DNA from: Pedobacter cryotolerans | GTDB lineage: Bacteria > Bacteroidota > Bacteroidia > Sphingobacteriales > Sphingobacteriaceae | Reading direction: 5' to 3' | NCBI RefSeq assembly: GCF_005116475.1 | Contig: NZ_SWBO01000006.1 | Coordinates: 307-64,306, forward strand | Length of the DNA stretch: 64,000 nucleotides | Shown here: positions 17,341 to 26,687 of the stretch, in pieces | Numbering within the stretch: the first letter of the stretch is position 1 | Layout: each line of letters opens with the position of its first letter | Made by a program: the position numbers and the translations under genes | Notes under the pieces: model-generated | What the model saw: only the letters and a program-made list of their open reading frames with translations | Told to the model about the DNA's origin: nothing | Databases searched by the model: none

Positions 17341-17892
17341 ATGAAAAATATAGATAAATTAAGTTTAGAAAACGCCTATCGTTTATTTGAAACCAAAACG
17401 ATAGATAGTTTTGAAATAGGCACATATAAAGGATTGCAACAAATCCACCTCTATTTATTTAACGAGCTATATGATTTTGCAGGCAAAGTACGCACTAAAA
17501 ACATTTCAAAAGGCGGATTTAGGTTTGCTACAGCCCTTTATTTAGAAGAGGGATTAAATAAAATCGAGCAAATGCCAGAAAACACTTTTGAAGAAATTAT
17601 CGAAAAATATGTAGAAATGAATATTGCTCACCCTTTTATGGAGGGTAATGGCCGAACGATGCGGATATGGCTAGATCTGATACTGAAAACCAAACTTAAA
17701 AAAGTGGTTGATTGGCAGTTTGTAGATAAATTTCTTTACTTACAAGCAATGGAAAGAAGCCCTATAAACGATTTAGAGATAAGAACTTTATTAGCTAGTA
17801 ATTTAAGCGATGATATCAACAATCGAGAGCTCATTTTTAAAGGCATAGAGCAATCGTATTACTATGAAGGCTATCAGAAAGATGATGATTAA
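17341..17892 (+). CDS. Fic-domain protein adenylyltransferase (class III-like)
   Basis: Fic proteins transfer AMP from ATP to hydroxyl groups of target proteins. The core motif HPFMEGNGR lies at residues 97-105, with the catalytic His first. A C-terminal SYYYEG at 172-177 fits the inhibitory [S/T]xxxE[G/N] motif, which in class III Fic proteins follows the Fic core and blocks ATP binding in the resting state. That self-inhibition would explain the lack of a separate antitoxin gene. The ATG at 17341 is preferred over an upstream TTG at 17305 because the family starts at [17 protein letters not shown]. It is 183 residues long and follows the antiporter on the same strand. The target protein is unknown. 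Confidence 0.9.
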   Translation: MKNIDKLSLENAYRLFETKTIDSFEIGTYKGLQQIHLYLFNELYDFAGKVRTKNISKGGFRFATALYLEEGLNKIEQMPENTFEEIIEKYVEMNIAHPFMEGNGRTMRIWLDLILKTKLKKVVDWQFVDKFLYLQAMERSPINDLEIRTLLASNLSDDINNRELIFKGIEQSYYYEGYQKDDD

Positions 17893-17980
17893 TTTATTGA
17901 TTTAAGGTGAGACACACACCTGATACAATTATCATTTGAAGAAAAGATAATTTCTTAATTCATCTAAGCAGAAATAAAAT

Positions 17981-18646
17981 TTACCCCCACCAATGAAACT
18001 GAATACCTAATTGTTTTACAATTAAATATAAGGCCAAAACCCATAAAAATATAGCTATTGATTTATTGATTAACAGGCTACTCAATGCAAACTTTTCTTG
18101 AATGTATTTGGCAAAATGCGCATAACCATATAAGGCCAATGCAGATCCCATACCAGAGCCTAAACTAAAAATAACCAAAGAAAGATAGTCTATCTCAATC
18201 CACTCGTGCAAAATAATGTAGTTACCAAAAAACAACCAAAAAGGAATTTGTACGGGATTTAAAACGCCTAACAACATCCCATAAAAAACACTTCCTCTTT
18301 TACTTCTGTTATCTTCTGCTTTAGTTTTAGGCAACTTTTTGCGATTTACCCAAGTTACTGTGCCCATCACAATAAACAGCATAATCATAAATACATCTAC
18401 GTATGTACCTAATCTAACTTCACTTACACTTGCATCTAAACTAACATCACTCACTATCCACCGGGCAAAACGCATCATTCCGAATGTAAAAAATACTTCT
18501 ACGATAGAAAACGAAAGTATAAAGTATAATGCTTGGCGCATACCCTTATTTATGGTAAGTTGAGCCACAGTAAGGTTAATATTACCTGGCGGAATATAAC
18601 CCATGGCATTTAATAAGATGCCTATAATTAAGGTTAGCAAGAGCAT
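17981..18646 (-). CDS. LysE family transporter
   Basis: This 221-residue membrane protein has about six hydrophobic segments. Its N-terminal pattern YIPPGNINLTVAQLTINKG matches the LysE/RhtB exporter signature (PGP/PGN followed by small residues). LysE-family members export amino acids or related metabolites from the cytoplasm. The C-terminal half contains GVLNPVQIPFWLFFGNYI, also typical. It is convergent with the Fic gene and separated from it by an AT-rich gap. The substrate is unknown. Confidence 0.87.
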   Translation of the reverse strand: MLLLTLIIGILLNAMGYIPPGNINLTVAQLTINKGMRQALYFILSFSIVEVFFTFGMMRFARWIVSDVSLDASVSEVRLGTYVDVFMIMLFIVMGTVTWVNRKKLPKTKAEDNRSKRGSVFYGMLLGVLNPVQIPFWLFFGNYIILHEWIEIDYLSLVIFSLGSGMGSALALYGYAHFAKYIQEKFALSSLLINKSIAIFLWVLALYLIVKQLGIQFHWWG

Positions 18647-18792
18647 ACTTTGCGAAGATAGTTATTTAAATTATACCTTGTTAGTGATAGATTTTATTGA
18701 TGATTTATCGCTAAAAAAATTTGGTTGATAAGATGATAATTAGCTTTTGTTTGTTACACCTAAACCAAATATATTCTTTAAATGGTAAATAA

Positions 18793-21594
18793 TTATTTTA
18801 AATGTGTTTTTAAAAACTGGCCAGTATAAGATCCTTTAACTTTTAATAAATCTTCTGGTTTACCTTCAAAAACTATATTCCCACCTTTATCTCCACCTTC
18901 TGGACCAATGTCAATTACCCAATCGGCACATTTAATCATATCCATATTATGCTCAATAACCAAAATGGTATTGCCTTGTTCAATTAACGTATTTAAAGCT
19001 TTTAAAAGCTTCTTAATATCATGAAAATGCAACCCAGTAGTTGGCTCATCAAAAATGAACATGGTTTTTTGAGCATTATTGCCTTTAATTAAAAATGATG
19101 CTAATTTTATCCTTTGTGCCTCGCCGCCAGATAAGGTATTTGATGATTGCCCTAAGTGTACATAGCCTAAACCAACATCTAACAGTGGATTTAATTTTTG
19201 CAAAATTTTCGGCTCATTTTTAAAGAATTCTACCGCTTCTTCGATGGTTAAATCTAAAATATCAGCAACGTTTTTATCCTGATAAGTAATGTCTAAAACT
19301 TGCTGTTTAAACCTTCTTCCACTACATGTTTCGCAAGGCAAATAAATATCTGCCATAAACTGCATCTCAATTTTAACTTCACCTTCGCCTTGGCAAGTAT
19401 CGCATCTGCCACCTTCCACGTTAAAAGAAAATGCTGCAGGCTTTAAGCCACCTGCTTTTGCGGCTGGTAATGCCGAAAACAAAGCCCTCACATCATCCCA
19501 AGCTTTTACATAGGTTACGGGATTTGAACGTGAAGAACGGCCTATCGGATTTTGATCGACCATTTCTACCTGGCTAACCAAATCTATATTACCAAAAATA
19601 CCATCGTAACTTCCTGTTTGTTCGCCTGCATAATTACCAATAGCCTTCTGCAAAGCAGGATACAAGATTTTTTTTACCAAGCTCGTCTTTCCAGAACCAG
19701 ATACACCACTAACACAGGTAAAAACACCCAAAGGGAATTTTACATCAATATTTTTTAAGTTATTTTCTCTGGCTCCCTTAATCACGATATGATCTTTCCA
19801 ACCTCTTCTTTTTAATGGAATAGCGATTTCTTCTTTGCCAGCTAAATACCTACCCGTTAAAGATTTATCATCTATAATAATCTCCTCGTAAGTACCGCTA
19901 AAAACTAAATTTCCGCCATGCGTGCCCGCTTCTGGACCAATATCTATGATGTAATCCGCAGCTTTCATCATCTCTTCTTCATGCTCTACAACCAAAACCG
20001 TATTACCTACGTTTCTAAGCGATGTTAAAACTTCAATTAGTTTATGGGTATCTCTCGGATGTAAACCAATGCTAGGCTCATCTAAAACGTAAATTGAACC
20101 AACTAAACTACTTCCTAAAGATGTTGCCAAATTAATCCGCTGACTTTCGCCACCTGATAGTGTATTTGATAGTCGATTTAAAGTTAAATAACCTAAACCA
20201 ACATTATTTAAGTATAAAATTCTACTGGTAACCTCTGCCAATAACCGTTTAGAAATTTTTACCTCAGTTTCTGAAAGCTCTAACTTTTCGAAAAATGGCA
20301 AAATTGTAGATAATGGCATTAAAACCATATCTAAAATAGATTTTCCGCTAATTTTAACATAACTCGCATCTTTACGCAAGCGTGTGCCTTTACAATCTGG
20401 GCAAACTGTTTTTCCGCGGTATCGCGAAAGCATTACACGGTACTGAATTTTATAGGTTTGCTCTTCTAACTCTTTAAAAAAGGCATCTAAACCAGCAAAG
20501 TATTTATTGCCTGTCCAAATTAGGCGCTGTTGTTTTTCAGTTAATTCGCTATAAGAGCGATGAATTGGAAAATCAAATTTATCTGCGTTTTTAATAAATT
20601 GCTTTAACCATTCGCCCATTTTTTCGCCACGCCATGGGGCAATCGCATTATCATACAAACTTTTGCTCTTATCAGGAATAACCAAATCTTCGTCAATGCC
20701 AATTACATTTCCATAACCTTCGCAACGTTTACAAGCACCATAAGGATTATTAAAACTGAAGAAATTTGGCGTTGGTTCTTCAAACTTAACACCATCTAAT
20801 TCAAAACGATCGCAGAAAAAGGTTTGCTTACCTTCGTGCTCTACAAAACAATCGCCTTTGCCTTCAAAAAATGCGGTTTGTACCGAATCAGCAATGCGAC
20901 TTAAAGTTTCTTCTTCTTCGTTAACAACAATACGATCTATTAAAATTCTTATGGTTTCTGTATCGGTAAGCTCTACATCTTTAATAGCTTCATCTTCTAG
21001 TAAATCTTCAATCTTTGCTATTTTATTTTTAAAATAAACACGCAAAAAGCCCTTTTGCAGCAAAACAGCCAATTCTTCTTTAACAGAACGGTTATTATGT
21101 GGGTGTAACGGACAAAATATGGTTACAACGGCATCATTACCTAAACTGATAATAAAATCCACCACTGTGGTAACGGTATCTTTTTTAACAACAGCACCAG
21201 AAACTGGCGAATAGGTTATACCAATTCTTGAGAAAAGTAGTTTAAGGTAATCGTAAATTTCGGTACTTGTACCTACAGTTGAGCGTGGATTTGAAGTAAT
21301 TACCTTTTGCTCAATAGCAATTGCCGGAGCAATGCCTTTGATGTAATCAACATCAGGTTTATTCATACGGCCCATAAACTGACGGGCATAAGATGATAAA
21401 CTCTCTACATAACGGCGCTGACCTTCGGCATATAAAGTATCAAAAGCCAAGGAAGATTTTCCAGAGCCAGACATACCGGTAATAACCACTAATTTATTTT
21501 TCGGAATAGCTACATCAATATTTTTTAAATTGTGTACCCTTGCCCCTTTTATGATGATATGTTTGTGTGGATCTTTCTCTATTTCCTTACTCAT
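18793..21594 (-). CDS. uvrA: Excinuclease ABC subunit A
   Basis: UvrA is the damage-recognition ATPase of nucleotide excision repair. The 933-residue protein has two ABC ATPase modules: Walker A GMSGSGKSSLAF near the N-terminus and GVSGSGKTSLVK in the middle, with signatures LSGGESQR and LSGGEAQR. Two zinc modules are visible as CKRCEGYGN/CPDCKGTR and CDTCQGEGE/CETCSGRR. The start is set at the ATG at 21594 (MSKEIEKDPHKHIIIKGARVHNL). An extended frame from 21654 would add 20 unsupported residues. It is a single gene with no uvrB or uvrC nearby, as is usual. Confidence 0.96.
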   Translation of the reverse strand: MSKEIEKDPHKHIIIKGARVHNLKNIDVAIPKNKLVVITGMSGSGKSSLAFDTLYAEGQRRYVESLSSYARQFMGRMNKPDVDYIKGIAPAIAIEQKVITSNPRSTVGTSTEIYDYLKLLFSRIGITYSPVSGAVVKKDTVTTVVDFIISLGNDAVVTIFCPLHPHNNRSVKEELAVLLQKGFLRVYFKNKIAKIEDLLEDEAIKDVELTDTETIRILIDRIVVNEEEETLSRIADSVQTAFFEGKGDCFVEHEGKQTFFCDRFELDGVKFEEPTPNFFSFNNPYGACKRCEGYGNVIGIDEDLVIPDKSKSLYDNAIAPWRGEKMGEWLKQFIKNADKFDFPIHRSYSELTEKQQRLIWTGNKYFAGLDAFFKELEEQTYKIQYRVMLSRYRGKTVCPDCKGTRLRKDASYVKISGKSILDMVLMPLSTILPFFEKLELSETEVKISKRLLAEVTSRILYLNNVGLGYLTLNRLSNTLSGGESQRINLATSLGSSLVGSIYVLDEPSIGLHPRDTHKLIEVLTSLRNVGNTVLVVEHEEEMMKAADYIIDIGPEAGTHGGNLVFSGTYEEIIIDDKSLTGRYLAGKEEIAIPLKRRGWKDHIVIKGARENNLKNIDVKFPLGVFTCVSGVSGSGKTSLVKKILYPALQKAIGNYAGEQTGSYDGIFGNIDLVSQVEMVDQNPIGRSSRSNPVTYVKAWDDVRALFSALPAAKAGGLKPAAFSFNVEGGRCDTCQGEGEVKIEMQFMADIYLPCETCSGRRFKQQVLDITYQDKNVADILDLTIEEAVEFFKNEPKILQKLNPLLDVGLGYVHLGQSSNTLSGGEAQRIKLASFLIKGNNAQKTMFIFDEPTTGLHFHDIKKLLKALNTLIEQGNTILVIEHNMDMIKCADWVIDIGPEGGDKGGNIVFEGKPEDLLKVKGSYTGQFLKTHLK

Positions 21595-21857
21595 GAACCG
21601 CCTTGTAGCTATAATATTTAACAACTTCAAATTTACGAAAATGGTTTCAACCAAGCTCTATATTATCTGTGATTTACAAAATTTTACATTTTTTAACATA
21701 TTTATTATTGGATTGTCAAAAAAAAATCCGTCATTTGAATTTATAACTCACACAAGTTAGAAACCAACATCTTAAAAACAAGGAGAAAAGCTATAGATTA
21801 AAACAGCTACTTATTTATTATTTAATAAAAAAAGAAGAGTTTTTTATACGCACTCCT

Positions 21858-22445
21858 ATGAAAATACAACAGTATAGTGATCAGGATTTGGTGAAGTTAT
21901 ATCTTGACGGAGAAGAATCAGTATTAGAAGAATTACTCCGCAGGCACAAATCAAAAATTTATACCTCAATATATTTATTGGTAAAAGACCAATACCTTGC
22001 CGAAGACATTTTTCAAGATGCCTTTATCAAAGTAATTAACACGCTTCGTAGCGGTCGCTATAACGAAGAAGGTAAATTTTTGCCTTGGGTTATGCGTATT
22101 GCGCATAATTTGGTTATCGATTATTTTCGCCGAGAAAAGCGAGCACCAGTAATTACTAGCGCTGATGGAACAGATGTTTTAAACCTCATTCAAATTCACG
22201 AAGAAAGCGCCGAAGATAGAATGTTACGTGAACAAACACATATAGATTTGCGAGCCATGATTCACCTTTTACCCGATGAACAAAAAGAGGTTTTAATTAT
22301 GCGCCATTATGCTGATTTAAGTTTTAAAGATATTGCAGATTTAACTGATGTGAGTATTAATACCGCTTTGGGGCGTATGCGATATGCACTAAGTAATTTG
22401 CGCAAAATGATGAATGTAAAAGAAGTGAGCACCAGAAATTCTTAA
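21858..22445 (+). CDS. ECF-type RNA polymerase sigma factor
   Basis: The 195-residue protein has sigma region 2 (QYLAEDIFQDAFIKVINTL, then KFLPWVMRIAHNLVIDYFRR) and region 4 (LPDEQKEVLIMRHYADLSFKDIADL, helix-turn-helix following). It resembles the widely conserved stress-type sigma factor of Bacteroidetes, but orthology is an inference. It is divergent from uvrA. A 63-residue gene lies about 480 bp downstream on the same strand. Confidence 0.92.
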   Translation: MKIQQYSDQDLVKLYLDGEESVLEELLRRHKSKIYTSIYLLVKDQYLAEDIFQDAFIKVINTLRSGRYNEEGKFLPWVMRIAHNLVIDYFRREKRAPVITSADGTDVLNLIQIHEESAEDRMLREQTHIDLRAMIHLLPDEQKEVLIMRHYADLSFKDIADLTDVSINTALGRMRYALSNLRKMMNVKEVSTRNS

Positions 22446-22926
22446 ATCCTCACTCCCAGCTTTTGATTTTTAAAAAATAACATCAATAACGTGGTCGATT
22501 TTTTCGATGTATAAATTAAAATAGATTTTCTACTACGTTTAAACTGACAAAAAAATCTATTTTACTATTCAGGTGCTAACCATTTTTCTTTTTTTGAAAA
22601 ACAGTGTTACAAGCTTTTGGCTAATTTAGCCCCGCCAATGCTACTCCCGAAAAAAACGGGATTCGCGTTTGTCGGGTTTATATTACAAAAGTAAATGCTT
22701 ATGGCTAATTACAACAGCATCACGCCAAAACTACAGCAACAAAAATGTGACAAATTAATTTTTGGCGATTTATAGTGGTTTAAATAGTTTTTAAAACGTT
22801 TTAGTGTAACAAGTTGTTAAGTGAAAGTACTTTATCCAACGAAAAGTTATTATTTTAAAACTGTAATAAAATAAAGCGAACATAACCAACGTTAAATCAC
22901 TAAAAACTAAATATATTTTTTTGCGT
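22446..22926. other. Intergenic region with a REP-like palindrome
   Basis: A TAGCCCCG-type repeat begins near 22627 and contains the hairpin TCCCG/CGGGA at 22645-22661. The second half of the region is AT-rich. A 24-codon open frame at 22701-22775 has no supporting feature and is not called. Confidence 0.6.
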
Positions 22927-23118
22927 ATGACAAAAACCTCTACTTCAACTAACCTTGTCAGTTCACCAAATGTACAGCCTTCACAAATAGCTGCTGCAGA
23001 GGCAGAACAACAAGATGAACTGTTTTATAACAGTATTAAGCCACAACTTGATCAGCTCGTAAAAAATCCATCTGATGAAACTATCAGTAAGATTTTAGCT
23101 CACTCAAGAAACAAGTAA
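22927..23118 (+). CDS. Small polar protein of unknown function
   Basis: The 63-residue product is Ser/Gln/Ala-rich at the N-terminus (SQIAAAEAEQQDELFYNSIK) with a probable amphipathic helix ending LDQLVKNPSDETISKILAHS. It has no signal peptide or membrane segment. The ATG at 22927 is preferred over a TTG six bases upstream. A strong terminator immediately follows, which supports a real transcription unit. Function is unknown; it shares strand with the upstream sigma gene but the 480-bp gap argues for its own promoter. Confidence 0.65.
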   Translation: MTKTSTSTNLVSSPNVQPSQIAAAEAEQQDELFYNSIKPQLDQLVKNPSDETISKILAHSRNK

Positions 23119-23122
23119 TTAC

Positions 23123-23152
23123 AAAGCTTTCCAGAAACGGAAAGCTTTTTTT
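23123..23152 (+). terminator. Terminator after the 63-residue gene
   Basis: The arms AAAGCTTTCC and GGAAAGCTTT surround a 6-base loop and are followed by a run of T. It begins a few bases after the stop codon at 23118. Confidence 0.9.
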
Positions 23153-23317
23153 GATTTTAGATACTGTTCAAAAATGATCGGTTTGATTTTATAACTAAGT
23201 TTGGTATTTGTGGGCACTTCTCAGGGCTATGTGCCATATCATTTATCTCCAAAAACAAACAATTTAGTCTTTCGAAATTTAAACGGTTTCTTTTCGAATT
23301 AAATAAATATCTAAAAT

Positions 23318-23920
23318 TTAAGTTAAGACTTTTAAACGCTGCAAAATAGCTGTAACCTGTTTGCTTTTTAAAATTACATCATGCGGCTCGTGCAAAGGTA
23401 TCTCCATAAAATCTCCAGGGCCCATAAAACGAGATTTTCCACTTACTATGCATTCGCAATTGCCTTGTAAAATCAAGAAACTTTCATGCTCATCTTCATG
23501 TATTTCTTCAGGTATGTTTATTTCTGAAACAACCAACACTTGCGTAATTTGATCATTATGTTGCAACACTTTATTAAAAATGCCATCAGTTAGTTGTACA
23601 GGTTTAACTTGCTCAAGCAAAGGCATCCAATTAAGGTAATTAGAATGTTGATTGATTACTGGAAGTTGGCTAAGGCTAATTTCTTTTTCGATTGTTAAAT
23701 TTTTAACAATCTCTAGCATATCATTTTCTAGTTTTTTACTAGGTTGTATAGCATTGGCATTTGCATAATGTTCTAAAGCATTTTCTATCGCCAAAACTTC
23801 TTGCTTAAGTATTGGATATACCTTTAGCATTCTTTCCACACCTAATTTCTCATCAGGAGAAAGTAAATCTAAAACATAAAGTTCTAAAATTCCGCTAGCT
23901 ATGTAAGGCTGTAAATTCAA
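23318..23920 (-). CDS. Cupin-domain protein, candidate anti-sigma factor
   Basis: The 200-residue protein has two parts. The N-terminal 70 residues (SGILELYVLDLLSPDEKLGV) resemble the helical start of anti-sigma factors of the RskA/ChrR kind, although no zinc-binding His/Cys motif is evident. The C-terminal 80 residues form a cupin (EDEHESFLILQGNCECIVSG, then GPGDFMEIPLHEPHDVIL). Its start overlaps the stop of the upstream sigma-like gene by four bases (ATGA), so the two are translationally coupled. By architecture it probably binds the sigma-like partner and senses a ligand or metal through the cupin, as ChrR does; this is an inference. Confidence 0.75.
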   Translation of the reverse strand: MNLQPYIASGILELYVLDLLSPDEKLGVERMLKVYPILKQEVLAIENALEHYANANAIQPSKKLENDMLEIVKNLTIEKEISLSQLPVINQHSNYLNWMPLLEQVKPVQLTDGIFNKVLQHNDQITQVLVVSEINIPEEIHEDEHESFLILQGNCECIVSGKSRFMGPGDFMEIPLHEPHDVILKSKQVTAILQRLKVLT

Positions 23921-24354
23921 GATATATTATTTTGTTTGCGTTTTAATTCAACTCTTAAACCCGATGAAACTTCTGCTAATGATAAATTCATGATTTTAGC
24001 TGTTTCTATTAAACTTAAGCCTTTATTTACAATGAGGTCTAATATAGTATTTAAATGAATAGGTTTTAAAGGTTTTGTTGATAGTTTTTGCTGATGCGAT
24101 TTTGCCAAGTTTCTTGCAATTTGCATTAAGTGGGTAAATACGCAAAGCATGTTTAATTTATTGCATTTTATATCATTGCATAATTTATAAATGGTATTTT
24201 TCAATAATTCGTTTGCCAAGGCCTCGTCATTAACAATTCTGAAAATTATTCCATAAATAGCAGAGCCATAACTTGCTATGATCTCTTTACAGCCAGAGTG
24301 ATGATTATCTTTTATCAATTTAATGATGTGATGGTCTTTATAACCTTTTAACAT
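23917..24354 (-). CDS. Short divergent sigma-70-like protein
   Basis: The 145-residue product has the outline of an ECF sigma factor but is shorter than usual. A region 2-like part covers about 20-75 (IIASYGSAIYGIIFRIVNDEALANELLKN). A region 4-like helix-turn-helix lies at about 107-135 (ILDLIVNKGLSLIETAKIMN, then LSLAEVSSGLRVELKRKQ). The usual acidic region 2.2 motif is degraded (DEALANELL rather than DAEDLVQE). It is coupled to the cupin gene by a 4-base overlap. It could be a functional divergent sigma factor or a degenerate one. Confidence 0.65.
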   Translation of the reverse strand: MLKGYKDHHIIKLIKDNHHSGCKEIIASYGSAIYGIIFRIVNDEALANELLKNTIYKLCNDIKCNKLNMLCVFTHLMQIARNLAKSHQQKLSTKPLKPIHLNTILDLIVNKGLSLIETAKIMNLSLAEVSSGLRVELKRKQNNIS

Positions 24355-24421
24355 ATCAGCGTTATAAACTTATTGAACAGAAACTCTCTTAGCAACTGAA
24401 CAGTTTAAATTCTATATTGTT

Positions 24422-24436
24422 TATCACACTGTGATA
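24422..24436. promoter_or_regulatory. 15-bp palindrome upstream of the sigma-like gene
   Basis: TATCACACTGTGATA is a perfect palindrome around a central C. It lies 68 bp before the start of the sigma-like gene on the minus strand and just after the stop of the LuxR regulator gene. It could be an operator for a dimeric regulator. Confidence 0.35.
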
Positions 24437-24453
24437 TATTTAGTTTAATTGTG

Positions 24454-25104
24454 TTAAAGACCTATATAACCATGCAAAATTGCATACTTTATTAAAGCCG
24501 CAGAGTTTTTTGCCCCAGTTTTATCTAAAATAGATTGCCTAATTCCTTCAACTGTTCTTTTACTCAAGAAAAGTAAATCAGCAATTTGTTGATTGGTTAA
24601 ACCTTCGGCCATTAAATCCATCACACTGATTTCTCTATCAGAAAATGAAATTTTCCTTTGATCATCTTCGTTAATACCTATTTGTTTATGGTAGCGTTCT
24701 AATACCTGAATAACCAATTCTGACGCAAAATAGCGATTGCCTTTCATCACTGTATTAATGGCAAATAAAACTTCATCAACATCAATATTTTTTGATAAAT
24801 AAGCATTTGCACCTGCCCTAAACGCAGCAGTGCTATGTTTTTCATCTTCTAACATAGACAATACAATTACAGGAATAGTTATATTTTTCTCCCTCAATTG
24901 CGCAATCATTGTAATTCCATCAGTATCGGGCATCATCACATCAGTAATAATCAGATCAACCTTTGGTTTACTATCTAATAATGAAAATAACTCATTAGCA
25001 CATGTTACTTCGGCTATTACTTTCATGTTTTCGTATTTACCTAACAATGCCGCAAGTGAGGATAACATGATTTGCTGATTTTCTACAATTACTATTCTAA
25101 TCAT
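24454..25104 (-). CDS. LuxR/NarL-family response regulator
   Basis: The 216-residue protein has a receiver domain at 1-120, with phospho-acceptor Asp in DLIITDVMMPDTDG and Lys in AYLSKNIDVDE. A LuxR-type helix-turn-helix lies at about 152-210 (FSDREISVMDLMAEGLTNQQ, then LLFLSKRTVEGIRQSI). It starts 5 bp after the sensor kinase stop, so the two form a two-component pair. It presumably activates or represses genes when phosphorylated; the targets are unknown. Confidence 0.9.
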   Translation of the reverse strand: MIRIVIVENQQIMLSSLAALLGKYENMKVIAEVTCANELFSLLDSKPKVDLIITDVMMPDTDGITMIAQLREKNITIPVIVLSMLEDEKHSTAAFRAGANAYLSKNIDVDEVLFAINTVMKGNRYFASELVIQVLERYHKQIGINEDDQRKISFSDREISVMDLMAEGLTNQQIADLLFLSKRTVEGIRQSILDKTGAKNSAALIKYAILHGYIGL

Positions 25105-25109
25105 GATTT

Positions 25110-26228
25110 TCAGTCCTTTGGCAATTCGATATAAAATTTAGACCCCTTACCTTTTTCGCTCTCAAACCAAATTTCGCCATCGTGTAGTTTTACTATTGTT
25201 TTAATGATGTTCATTCCTAAACCACCTGAGTTCTCTCCTATTAACCCAAGCTTTAATTTTTTTGTTTCCAATGCAAACAGATTTGGTTTTTGCTCTTCGG
25301 CTATACCTATGCCATTGTCTGCTACCGCTACTACCACTTTATTATCGCTATCCATTACAGATAATTCTATAGTCCCGTTTAGCGATGTAAATTTTATCGC
25401 GTTAGATATTAAGTTATTGATCACCTGCATAAACTTCATTGTATCAAGCATGAGGTGAATTTTATCATGCGAACTCGTAAAACGAAAATCTCTAATATCA
25501 CGTAAATTAGATCTTCTGTAAAAACGAATAAGATCTTCTAATTCCCAAACAACCTCGGTTCGCTCTTTTTTAAGCTCAATTACACTTGATTTTACAAATT
25601 CTTTATTAATTAAGCTTCTTACTAATTTTATATTTCGCTCACACATCTCTTTGATGAAAGAAATTGAGGTAATCATTTCATTATTTCCACTCAATGCAAC
25701 TTCATTCTCCATAGAACTTGCAGCTAAACGGATCATCGCCAGTGGCTCTTTTAAATCGTGCGAAAGCACCTCAAGCATGATATTTTTATGCGCATTAATT
25801 TGCTCAATGTGTATTTTATTGTGTCTATCTATGGTTGTGTCTTCGGCGGTGCCACAAATAAAATACATGTCGTTTTCTAAATATGAAAAAACAGAAAACC
25901 GTACAAACTTTTCTTTATGGTTAAATTCTAAACGTATTTCGTATTTCTTTTCGTGAAATTGATTTAGGCATTCGTTAAAACAATTGATTGCGTGTAACCT
26001 GTCCTCGGGATGTACAAACTCGATTAAATTCGTTATATAATTATTAATCTCTTGTCCAGGAATTTCTAACAAATTACTTAATCCATTATTACTGTATATA
26101 AAGCTTTTAGTGGTTAAATTAAATATAAAATATCCGTCATCAGACTGTTCTGCAATTTTAATAAACAACTCATCATTAGACATTTTCATAAACTTTTGTG
26201 TATTAAACTTTGTATTCAAATCAAACAA
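25110..26228 (-). CDS. PAS-domain sensor histidine kinase
   Basis: The 372-residue protein has an N-terminal PAS domain at about 20-130 (DDGYFIFNLTTKSFIYSNNG) and no membrane segment, so it is cytoplasmic. The kinase follows: H-box EVLSHDLKEPLAMIRL near 153-168, N-box MQVINNLISNAIKF near 267-280, and G-boxes VADNGIGIAEEQ and GGLGMNIIKTIVKLH. The start at 26228 may be too long; internal ATGs at 26189 and 26183 are alternatives. It is paired with the downstream LuxR regulator and divergent from the phytochrome cassette. The signal is unknown. Confidence 0.88.
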   Translation of the reverse strand: MFDLNTKFNTQKFMKMSNDELFIKIAEQSDDGYFIFNLTTKSFIYSNNGLSNLLEIPGQEINNYITNLIEFVHPEDRLHAINCFNECLNQFHEKKYEIRLEFNHKEKFVRFSVFSYLENDMYFICGTAEDTTIDRHNKIHIEQINAHKNIMLEVLSHDLKEPLAMIRLAASSMENEVALSGNNEMITSISFIKEMCERNIKLVRSLINKEFVKSSVIELKKERTEVVWELEDLIRFYRRSNLRDIRDFRFTSSHDKIHLMLDTMKFMQVINNLISNAIKFTSLNGTIELSVMDSDNKVVVAVADNGIGIAEEQKPNLFALETKKLKLGLIGENSGGLGMNIIKTIVKLHDGEIWFESEKGKGSKFYIELPKD

Positions 26229-26655
26229 ATCATTAACAGTTAAAGTTTTACCATTTAAAACTTTTAAGAATATTTAAACTATTTACAAAATTGTAATTTG
26301 ATTCCTTGTATTAACCTTTAGTTAAAAACGACGTGAATTTAGCGCCAATTTTAATCACTTTACTTTATTTAGGAATAATTGAGTATTTATACACTAAAAA
26401 TTACGGCATATACTTTTTATTTAAAATGAAAAATGAAGTTTAAAATAACCATTTAAAAAACTGAAGAATTTAAAATCACCTTTGCGCATGAGCAAAATTA
26501 AGCATTATTATATCGCATAAATTTATACAGTAGATTGCTCGCTATTTAAGCCAATTAAAAAATATAATCTATTGAAAATCAATTAATACTCTAAAATGTT
26601 GTAACTTTATACAAGCCCACAATTATATCATTACTAATTGTTTTTTAAAATATGA
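26229..26655. other. Divergent intergenic region between two signalling operons
   Basis: This is an AT-rich region of about 430 bp between the PAS kinase and phytochrome genes. It must hold both promoters. Apart from the -7 element at 26656 no clear operator or hairpin was recognised. Confidence 0.5.
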
Positions 26656-26663
26656 TATTTTTG
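26656..26663 (+). promoter_or_regulatory. Candidate -7 element of the phytochrome cassette
   Basis: TATTTTTG matches TAnnTTTG and lies 24 bp before the ATG at 26688. It overlaps the longer possible reading frame from 26652, which favours the downstream start. ATTG lies upstream but at a short spacing. Confidence 0.45.
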
Positions 26664-26687
26664 CAGAGTTTACCCTTAAAATACATA

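Noticed and set aside
22701..22775. 24-codon open frame after the ECF sigma gene
   Set aside because: No terminator, coupling or recognisable motif supports it.
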